The notes under the pieces are model-generated. The model did no database searches, was not told the DNA's origin, and saw only the letters and a program-made list of their open reading frames with translations. Positions 15,118 through 20,266 of a stretch of 20,266 nt of DNA are shown here, piece after piece. The translations under genes and the position numbers were made by a program. Positions within the stretch are counted from its first letter, which is position 1. Every line of letters begins with the position of its first letter. Source of the stretch: Bacteroidales bacterium (GTDB lineage Bacteria > Bacteroidota > Bacteroidia > Bacteroidales > ML635J-15); the NCBI GenBank assembly GCA_023228725.1, contig JALOAQ010000052.1, positions 1-20,266 of the forward strand, read 5' to 3'.

Positions 15118-16503
15118 TTAAGCATCTATACGATTAATTTTTCCTCTAAAAAAAGAAAAATAAATTCCCACAACACAAATAATAGCAAAACAAGCAAATC
15201 CCCAATTTATAGCATTAAGAAACACCTGATTTGGCACATTTTTAATGCTTTCGTTTGCGAAAAAACCTGCAAAAAATAAAGTAACAATAATCATGCTTGT
15301 CATTTGACCTATCACCCGCATAGTTGCCGAAGTTCCTGAAGCAGTACCATAATGTTGTTTTTCAACTGAGCTCATTATAGTATTCATATTTGGTGATGAA
15401 AATAAAGCAAAACCCAAGCCCATATTAAAAAGTAAAATTACAATTAACCAAATTGGTGTAGATTCTGTTAAAAATGCAAAACCAAACAAACCTAAAGCAC
15501 ATAAGCCCATGCCTATACTTGCCAAATAACGAGCTTGAAACTTATCCGACAAACGTCCTGCAACAGGAGAAAGGCTTGCCATAACAACAGGTTGTGCTAT
15601 CAAAATCATTCCTGCATCACGAGGAGATAAAGCTTTTATTTTTTGTAAATATAAACTTAATAAAAACACAATTGCATAAGTTGCCGAATAGTTAATTAAA
15701 GCAGCTAAGTTTGAAAATGCAAATAATTTATTTTTAGTAAAAAGTTTGGTGTTAAATAATGGAGTTTCAAGTTTTGATTCTACTATCCAAAACATTAGCA
15801 ACATAAAAGCTCCAATAAACAACATAGCCCAACCAGCAATACTAGGAATTTCGGAAGAGCCATAAACCATAATTAAAAGTCCAGGCATAAACAAAGCCAT
15901 TCCTTTAAAACTCGGACGTTTAGAATTATTAATTTCAATATTTTCTTCTCCTAAATGTAAAAATGCTAATATTGCAACAACTAAACCCACAAAAGTAGAA
16001 ATATAAAAAAGCATTCTCCAGCCTGCATATTGAGTTATAAATCCGCCAACAAAAGGGCCAAAAGCCAACCCCATATATACAGATGCTGCAGAATATCCTA
16101 AAACTCTGCCTCTATGTTGAGGTGGAAAACTCGAAACTAAAATAGCTGGTCCAGTAGCTGAGGTTAAGGCTGCTCCAATTCCTTGTAAAAACCTTGAAGC
16201 TATCAATAAATCTGCATTAGGAGATAAAGAAGCTATGAGTGAAGATAAAACAAAAACTATAATACCAAATCTAAAGAATTTTTTCACCCCTATCCTATCG
16301 CTCAATCCACCTGAAGGCAGTAAAAACATTGCAGAGGACAATAAAAAAGCAGTTACTATCCAACTTAATTTAATAGCTTCAATATTAAACTCGCTTTCAA
16401 TTTCTGGCAAAGCAAGATTTACTGAAGAAATTAAAAAAGACCCCATGAAAGAAGTTGTAAAAACTATGGCTAAGCAAGAAAATTGTTTTCTAGTAAAAAG
16501 CAT
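15118..16503 (-). CDS. MFS transporter, DHA2-like (14 transmembrane segments)
   Basis: 461 residues with 14 hydrophobic segments, as in the EmrB/QacA drug:H+ antiporter-2 group. Motif A GGLSDRIGVKK begins at 65 (D69, R70), motif B ASRFLQGIGAA spans 102-112 with R104, and the antiporter motif C region LAFGPFVGG lies at 146-154. A motif A-like SPVAGRLSDKF recurs in the second half. The likely role is proton-driven export of a small toxic compound across the inner membrane. The substrate cannot be told; there is no adjacent membrane-fusion protein or outer-membrane channel, so it would act alone. The start gives MLFTRKQF directly before the first membrane helix, as usual. Spacers of 126 bp and 163 bp on either side argue for its own transcription unit. 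Confidence 0.88.
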   Translation of the reverse strand: MLFTRKQFSCLAIVFTTSFMGSFLISSVNLALPEIESEFNIEAIKLSWIVTAFLLSSAMFLLPSGGLSDRIGVKKFFRFGIIVFVLSSLIASLSPNADLLIASRFLQGIGAALTSATGPAILVSSFPPQHRGRVLGYSAASVYMGLAFGPFVGGFITQYAGWRMLFYISTFVGLVVAILAFLHLGEENIEINNSKRPSFKGMALFMPGLLIMVYGSSEIPSIAGWAMLFIGAFMLLMFWIVESKLETPLFNTKLFTKNKLFAFSNLAALINYSATYAIVFLLSLYLQKIKALSPRDAGMILIAQPVVMASLSPVAGRLSDKFQARYLASIGMGLCALGLFGFAFLTESTPIWLIVILLFNMGLGFALFSSPNMNTIMSSVEKQHYGTASGTSATMRVIGQMTSMIIVTLFFAGFFANESIKNVPNQVFLNAINWGFACFAIICVVGIYFSFFRGKINRIDA

Positions 16504-16521
16504 TTATTAAAATTTAAAACA

Positions 16522-16529
16522 CAAAAATA
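16522..16529 (-). promoter_or_regulatory. Candidate -7 box for the MFS transporter gene
   Basis: The minus strand reads TATTTTTG (full TAnnTTTG match) 18 nt upstream of the ATG. No TTG about 20 nt further upstream was found. The rest of the 163 bp spacer to the DoxX-like gene shows nothing else recognisable. Confidence 0.35.
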
Positions 16530-16666
16530 TAATAAAGCATTGGATTGCCTAATTAAATTACTTAAATTTTTATCAAACAATTTTTCTTTTAAACTTAGTA
16601 TTTGTAATCTATGTTTATGAATATACTTTTAAATTTATTAAAACAGAATACAGTTGTTTGCTAAGC

Positions 16667-17056
16667 TTATCTCCTAATAAACCGCAATATGGGGCAATTA
16701 TTTACAAGCCTGAAAAACAATTCTGGATTTCTAATAATACTTCCAGCCCAAACCACAATCAATACACCTGCAGGAACTAAAATACTAGTAGCCCCCATCA
16801 TATGAATAATAATAGCTCCGCCCATATAAGAACTTAAAAGTATGGTTCCTAAAATATTTGTGCGTGGAAATAAAAACAAAAGAATAGAAAATAATTCACC
16901 TATTCCAATAATTATTCGCCAATCTGCTAAACCCATTTGTTCGTATTGTTCAGGATTTGTAAACTTTCCATAAGCACTTGGTAAAAACATTGTAAGTAAA
17001 GCCAAAGCTATTAACCAACCTGCAATTTTTCTAAATTTATTAATTTCTAATTCCAT
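16667..17056 (-). CDS. DoxX-like integral membrane protein
   Basis: 129 residues with four hydrophobic segments (about 12-30, 46-64, 67-88 and 92-108), the size and topology of the DoxX/DoxX-like family. SAYGKFTNPEQYEQMGLADW (27-46), with the GKF and the following G-W pattern, is where family members carry their conserved loop between helices 1 and 2. DoxX proteins are poorly understood inner-membrane proteins, some tied to quinone-linked oxidation or thiol stress. I see nothing that picks a role here. It has a candidate promoter and a 98 bp gap from the upstream hydrolase gene, so operon membership is uncertain. An alternative label is DUF4267/SURF4-like, but length and loop fit DoxX better. 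Confidence 0.7.
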   Translation of the reverse strand: MELEINKFRKIAGWLIALALLTMFLPSAYGKFTNPEQYEQMGLADWRIIIGIGELFSILLFLFPRTNILGTILLSSYMGGAIIIHMMGATSILVPAGVLIVVWAGSIIRNPELFFRLVNNCPILRFIRR

Positions 17057-17103
17057 AATATTATTTATTTATTCAAATAAACAGGCTTTAAGTTTAAATG
17101 TTG

Positions 17104-17111
17104 CAAACATA
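17104..17111 (-). promoter_or_regulatory. Candidate -7 box for the DoxX-like gene
   Basis: The minus strand reads TATGTTTG, followed by C as often seen in this phylum, about 47 nt upstream of the ATG. A TTTTTG lies 13 nt further upstream, which is too close for a standard -33 element. Confidence 0.35.
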
Positions 17112-17155
17112 TTAACTATGATTGCAAAAACCCACATTTAATTGACAGTCAGCAC

Positions 17156-17674
17156 TTAATCCAGTAGAGTGTCGCAAATTTGTTTTATAAATTTCTTTTC
17201 TTTATAAAATTCATGTCTTTGATTTAAGACAAATTCTGCAGATAAATCCATATTTAAAAACCAATTTTTGTTTGGAATATATTCATCTTTTTCCCCATAA
17301 ATTAGTTTAATATTAGTTTTAGGCTTTTCTGTCTCATATCTTAATCTTGTAGAGGAAACAGCAAACAAAGATTTGATTTTCAGCCCATTCAAACCTGATA
17401 TCCAAGCAATTGTACCTCCCAAGCTAAAGCCTAAAACATAAATTTCTTGAGTTTCTAAACTTATTAAATTTGAAACTGCCTTATCAATACCATTTTTTAC
17501 AAATAAATAATGAACTTTTTTTAAGTTGCTAATATTTTCACCAATTTCTGCAAGTTTTAAAATATCGTAAAGCTTAATTTGAAAATATTGATTTAGATAA
17601 TTACTATAATCTTCAAGCCAAGCAGAGTTTTTTAATCCATAAATATCAGATAAAATTATTAAGCGATTTTTCAT
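17156..17674 (-). CDS. Small alpha/beta-hydrolase fold protein
   Basis: 172 residues with a complete likely triad: nucleophile S84 in GFSLGG (82-87), D130 in YGEKDEYIP after a beta strand, and H154 in QRHEFY. The order and spacing match a minimal alpha/beta hydrolase of the dienelactone-hydrolase or YqiA-like esterase size, without a lid insertion. There is no signal peptide, so it should be cytoplasmic. It starts 8 nt after the stop of the GH29 fucosidase gene and is very probably in its operon. A role in removing acyl groups from imported saccharides would fit, but that is inference. The substrate is unknown. Confidence 0.75.
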   Translation of the reverse strand: MKNRLIILSDIYGLKNSAWLEDYSNYLNQYFQIKLYDILKLAEIGENISNLKKVHYLFVKNGIDKAVSNLISLETQEIYVLGFSLGGTIAWISGLNGLKIKSLFAVSSTRLRYETEKPKTNIKLIYGEKDEYIPNKNWFLNMDLSAEFVLNQRHEFYKEKKFIKQICDTLLD

Positions 17675-17682
17675 TTAAAAAA

Positions 17683-19020
17683 TTAATCAATATAAAATCC
17701 ACCATGTCCGCGATAAAGTTTCATTGGTGATTTTAACTTAATTTTATAAACTGTCATATATTTATCAATGTCGTTTTCTTTAGTCGCGTCTATATAAACC
17801 AAACCAGGAACTTCGCTCCAATCAATTTTGCCAAGAATTTTAAAATTCACTTTATTATTTGAACCAAGAACAGAAATGCTTTCTATTTCACTCATCAAGC
17901 CACGAATAGTTATTTGATTTTGCGGATTACCGGCAAGGAACAAATATAAATTAGTACTGTCTTTAGAAATTGTTGAAGGTCCATAAAAATGACCAGGAGG
18001 AAATCCGGGAACAGTTTCAAAAATGGCTTCTTCGTGTTTTTTATTCCAAGCACCAAGCTCTTTTAAAACATGAACCGACTCTTCGGGAATACTTCCATCT
18101 TCGCGTGGTCCAAAGTCCAAGAGTAAATTTCCACCATTAGAAATTACGTCAACAAAAATTGTAATTATTTCGTAAGGCGATTTAAAGTTTAAATCTTTAT
18201 GTTGAAAACCCCAAGATTCGTTTATTGTCATACAAAGTTCCCACCAATTAAATTTTGGCCTAATAACAGGAATATTTTGCTCAGGAGTTGCATAATCACC
18301 CCAGCCTTGTAAACGCCCGTTAATAATAGTATTTGGATTATATTTTAAAATTATATTTCTAATTTTTTCAGCTTCCCATTCTTCTGCACTTCTTTCCCAA
18401 TCTCCGTCAAACCACCATAAATCAGGATTAAATTTATGTAAAATCTCTACTATTTGTGAATGTAAAAAATCTCTAAATTTATTCCATCTTGCATAATCGT
18501 TTTCAATTTCATAGCGATTACTATCATTTAAAAAAACAGGATAATCAATATGAGACCAATCTAAAAGTGAATAATACAAACCACATTTTATATTTTTATT
18601 TTTCAGTTCATCAAAAAGCGGAGTAATCATATCTCTTTTTGCAGGAGTTTTTTTAACTATACTTTGATTATTAATTTTTGTGTCGTACATAGCAATTCCA
18701 TCATGATGTTTACTAGTAAAAACAACATATTTTGCACCACTTTCTTCAATTAAGTCGGCCCAAGCTTTTGGATTATAGTTTTTCAGAGTAAAACCCTTAG
18801 CTTGTTTCATATAATCTTCGAAGCTTATTCTTTTATTATAAAAACTCCAAGATTCTGTAACTCCTTCAACTGAGTAAATGCCGGCATGAATAAATATTCC
18901 TAATTTTGCATCTCCAAACCATTGCATTTTATCTTTTATTTCTTCTGGCTTGATATGAACTTGTGAAAAAGCATTAAAAAACAATAAATTTAAAGCTAAA
19001 ATAATAAGTAGTTTTTTCAT
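17683..19020 (-). CDS. Secreted alpha-L-fucosidase, GH29 family
   Basis: 445 residues. Residues 1-20 form a signal peptide (MKK, hydrophobic core, NAFSQ), so the enzyme is exported, probably to the periplasm. The catalytic barrel shows GH29 hallmarks: WFGDAKLGIFIHAGIYSV (34-51), KYVVFTSKHHDGIAMYDT with H105-H106 (97-114), CGLYYSLLDW (146-155), and the nucleophile D205 in WWFDGDW. NGGNLLLDFGPREDGSIP follows near the end of the barrel, and a beta-rich C-terminal domain follows that. GH29 enzymes are retaining fucosidases acting on fucosylated glycans. The acid/base residue varies in position within the family and I cannot assign it. There is no SusC/SusD pair or other glycosidase in the window, so this is not a typical polysaccharide-utilisation locus. 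A good candidate promoter lies just upstream, and the alpha/beta hydrolase follows 8 nt downstream. Confidence 0.92.
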   Translation of the reverse strand: MKKLLIILALNLLFFNAFSQVHIKPEEIKDKMQWFGDAKLGIFIHAGIYSVEGVTESWSFYNKRISFEDYMKQAKGFTLKNYNPKAWADLIEESGAKYVVFTSKHHDGIAMYDTKINNQSIVKKTPAKRDMITPLFDELKNKNIKCGLYYSLLDWSHIDYPVFLNDSNRYEIENDYARWNKFRDFLHSQIVEILHKFNPDLWWFDGDWERSAEEWEAEKIRNIILKYNPNTIINGRLQGWGDYATPEQNIPVIRPKFNWWELCMTINESWGFQHKDLNFKSPYEIITIFVDVISNGGNLLLDFGPREDGSIPEESVHVLKELGAWNKKHEEAIFETVPGFPPGHFYGPSTISKDSTNLYLFLAGNPQNQITIRGLMSEIESISVLGSNNKVNFKILGKIDWSEVPGLVYIDATKENDIDKYMTVYKIKLKSPMKLYRGHGGFYID

Positions 19021-19036
19021 AAAAGTAATTTTTTGC

Positions 19037-19044
19037 CAAAGTTA
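19037..19044 (-). promoter_or_regulatory. Candidate -7 box for the fucosidase-hydrolase operon
   Basis: The minus strand reads TAACTTTG followed by G, a full TAnnTTTG match 16 nt upstream of the ATG. A partial -33 (CTTT) lies 18 nt upstream. Leader length would be about 10 nt. Confidence 0.4.
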
Positions 19045-19198
19045 GGAATAATTTCTTTAATAAAAGTCCCATTTTTCTAACAAGCTAAAAAAACCATAAG
19101 CACCTAAATATCAGACACAAATAAAAGTGTAAGCATTTACAAACGAATATTAAGCGAAAGTAAATAATTAAAAACCGACTCTAGGATTTTTACACCCA

Positions 19199-19206
19199 CA
19201 TCTTTG
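19199..19206 (+). promoter_or_regulatory. Candidate -7 box for the tandem ssb genes
   Basis: CATCTTTG followed by C has one mismatch to TAnnTTTG; it lies 82 nt before the first ssb ATG. The 268 bp divergent spacer 19021-19288 shows no other gene or clear structure. Confidence 0.28.
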
Positions 19207-19288
19207 CAGCAACAAAATTGTCGAACGCCAATTCTCAATTTTTGAAAATTATCGCAAGACAGAAGTTTAACTTTTAAAATTAAATATT

Positions 19289-19663
19289 ATGAATTTAAGA
19301 AATCGTGTACAATTGATTGGAAACTTAGGTGCAACACCTAAAATCAGAGAATTTGAAAGTGGTAAAAAAATGGCTCGTTTTTCGGTTGCCACAAACAGTT
19401 TAGAAAAAAGAAATGGAAAATTTGAAAAAACTGTCAACTGGTACAATGTAACCGCATGGGGAAAATCAGCTGAAATAGCTGAACAAAAGTTATCAAAAGG
19501 TAGCGAAGTAATTATTGAGGGTAAATTAGTAAGTAATACCTACACAGACGGTGATGGTAATTTACGAAAAGTTTATGAAATTTTAGCTGAAAGCCTACTT
19601 TATAGAAATATAAAATCAGCTATAGCTAAATTAGAAAGTAGTGAAAACAAAACAAGAGCGTAA
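19289..19663 (+). CDS. ssb: Single-stranded DNA-binding protein, paralogue 1 (no acidic tip)
   Basis: 124 residues: one OB-fold domain (1-105) with the SSB pattern MNLRNRVQLIGNLGATPKIR, FSVAT (31-35), WYNVTAWGKSAE with W51 and W57 for base stacking, and KGSEVIIEGKL (70-80). SSB coats single-stranded DNA as a tetramer during replication and repair. The usual C-terminal tail ending in an acidic DDIPF-like tip, which recruits partner proteins, is absent; the protein ends SSENKTRA. It is therefore unlikely to be the main replicative SSB, or it works differently. The next gene, 38 nt downstream, is a paralogue with about 50% identity (40 of the first 80 residues, no gaps), so the pair arose by tandem duplication and is probably co-transcribed up to the terminator near 20043. 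Confidence 0.88.
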   Translation: MNLRNRVQLIGNLGATPKIREFESGKKMARFSVATNSLEKRNGKFEKTVNWYNVTAWGKSAEIAEQKLSKGSEVIIEGKLVSNTYTDGDGNLRKVYEILAESLLYRNIKSAIAKLESSENKTRA

Positions 19664-19701
19664 TTAATTAAATAAATGTATAACAATAAAAATTTAGTAT
19701 T

Positions 19702-20034
19702 ATGAATTTAGTAAACAATGTAACTTTAATCGGACATTTAGGTGCAGACCCTGTTATTAAAGATTTTGGAGATGGTAAGTTAATGGCAAAATTTAGAATT
19801 GCAACAACAGAGTATTACAAGGAAAAAAATGAGTTTAAAACAAAAACTTATTGGCACAATATTGTGGCTTGGGGTAATTCTGCTAAAAAAGTGCAAGAAA
19901 AATGCCATAAAGGAAGTGAAGTTATTCTTAATGGAAAACTTACAAACCGCGAGTTTGAAAATGATAAAGGTGAAAAAATCTGGTTTCACGAAGTGCTAGT
20001 TAACCAAATCATTATCAGAGCAAAGGCTGCTTAG
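19702..20034 (+). CDS. ssb: Single-stranded DNA-binding protein, paralogue 2 (no acidic tip)
   Basis: 110 residues, an OB-fold SSB domain almost to the last residue: MNLVNNVTLIGHLGADPVIK, FRIATTEYY (31-39), YWHNIVAWGNSAKK with W51 and W57, KGSEVILNGKL (70-80). It ends IIIRAKAA with no linker and no acidic tip, shorter still than paralogue 1. Alignment with paralogue 1 needs no gap over the first 80 residues. The reading frame is followed within 10 nt by a clear intrinsic terminator, so it closes the transcript. Possible roles include competence, mobile-element upkeep or partnering with a full-length SSB elsewhere; none can be chosen from sequence alone. Confidence 0.88.
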   Translation: MNLVNNVTLIGHLGADPVIKDFGDGKLMAKFRIATTEYYKEKNEFKTKTYWHNIVAWGNSAKKVQEKCHKGSEVILNGKLTNREFENDKGEKIWFHEVLVNQIIIRAKAA

Positions 20035-20042
20035 TAAATTTT

Positions 20043-20075
20043 GCAAGCATGGAAATATTTCTGTGCTTGCTTTTT
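20043..20075 (+). terminator. Intrinsic terminator after the tandem ssb genes
   Basis: GCAAGCA (20043-20049) pairs with TGCTTGC (20064-20070); inside, GAAAT pairs with ATTTC after a 2x2 mismatch. The stem is followed at once by TTTTT. It lies 9 nt after the second ssb stop and is the clearest terminator in the window. Confidence 0.85.
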
Positions 20076-20096
20076 ATTCATTTAAAAAAAAATATC

Positions 20097-20266
20097 ATGA
20101 ACTTTAAATTTGAAAAACTTGTAATTTGGAAATCCGCAATGGAATATGGAGAATTAATAAACAAAACAGTTTTAAGTTTTCCAAAAGACGAAGCGTTTTA
20201 TCTAATAAATCAATTTCGCAAGGCAGCAGATTCAATTGCATTAAATATTGCCGAAGGAGCTATAGT
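20097..20266 (+). CDS. Four-helix-bundle protein (23S rRNA intervening-sequence type), partial at right edge
   Basis: 56 codons are visible before the window ends. FEKLVIWKSAMEYGELI (5-21) and QFRKAADSIALNIAEGA (39-55) match the N-terminal half of the four-helix-bundle family first noted in intervening sequences of 23S rRNA genes (TIGR02436; full length about 115-125 residues). The highly conserved R-x-A-x-S-I-x-x-NIAEG block is intact. The function is unknown; the fold is related to the Avd accessory protein of diversity-generating retroelements, but no reverse transcriptase is in the window. There are no rRNA genes around it, so this is a free-standing copy, as is common in Bacteroidota. 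It lies downstream of the terminator closing the ssb transcript, so it probably has its own promoter in the short 20076-20096 gap or is read through weakly. Confidence 0.85.
   Translation, partial: MNFKFEKLVIWKSAMEYGELINKTVLSFPKDEAFYLINQFRKAADSIALNIAEGAI

Noticed and set aside
17683..19020. Fucosidase gene as part of a polysaccharide-utilisation locus
   Set aside because: No SusC/SusD pair, sulfatase, regulator or second glycosidase was found beside it.
20097..20266. Four-helix-bundle gene as evidence for a diversity-generating retroelement or an rRNA intervening sequence
   Set aside because: No reverse transcriptase, template/variable repeat or rRNA sequence is visible; the family is usually free-standing.

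Overview
The window reads as a low-G+C chromosome segment from a Bacteroidota (Bacteroidetes) bacterium. Several things point there: protein families typical of that phylum (exported TPR-CHAT protein, GxxExxY protein, 23S-rRNA-associated four-helix-bundle protein, lysine 6-transaminase, DUF3820), few obvious Shine-Dalgarno sequences, and many genes preceded by the Bacteroidota -7 box TAnnTTTG. No tRNA, rRNA, CRISPR array, transposase or integrase was seen.

Layout. (1) 1-3454, minus: the N-terminal 1151 residues of a very large single-chain restriction-modification enzyme of the Type ISP class (Mrr-like nuclease, SF2 helicase, coupler, N6-adenine methyltransferase). It is cut by the left window edge and is easily overlooked because the open frame runs off the sequence. 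(2) 3669-7256, minus: an exported 1195-residue protein with at least twelve exact 42-residue TPR units and a C-terminal CHAT protease-like domain. (3) 7420-8082, plus: a DUF3820 protein and rpiB, 3 nt apart. (4) 8089-9230: an unusual array of five 71-80 bp 'ladder' inverted repeats built from CATTAAG/CTTAATG heptamers, with a GxxExxY gene on the minus strand lying between copies 3 and 4. (5) 9232-10476, minus, a HI0933/BaiN/YhiN-type flavoprotein, divergent from tdh (threonine 3-dehydrogenase, plus). (6) 11620-19020, minus: TMTC-like membrane glycosyltransferase with TPRs, lysine 6-transaminase, 14-TM MFS exporter, DoxX-like membrane protein, alpha/beta hydrolase and secreted GH29 fucosidase. 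Only the fucosidase-hydrolase pair and the transaminase-TMTC pair are spaced like operons; the others have their own candidate promoters. (7) 19289-20266, plus: two tandem single-stranded DNA-binding proteins without the usual acidic tip, a clear intrinsic terminator, then the start of a four-helix-bundle (23S rRNA intervening-sequence type) protein cut by the right edge.

Functionally this is mostly ordinary metabolism and transport (pentose phosphate, threonine and lysine catabolism, glycan hydrolysis, efflux) interrupted by accessory genes. Those are a phage-defence restriction enzyme, a CHAT protease-like repeat protein, and a repeat-flanked GxxExxY gene. The parts most worth following up are the ladder-hairpin array around the GxxExxY gene, the Type ISP enzyme, and the tandem tail-less SSBs.
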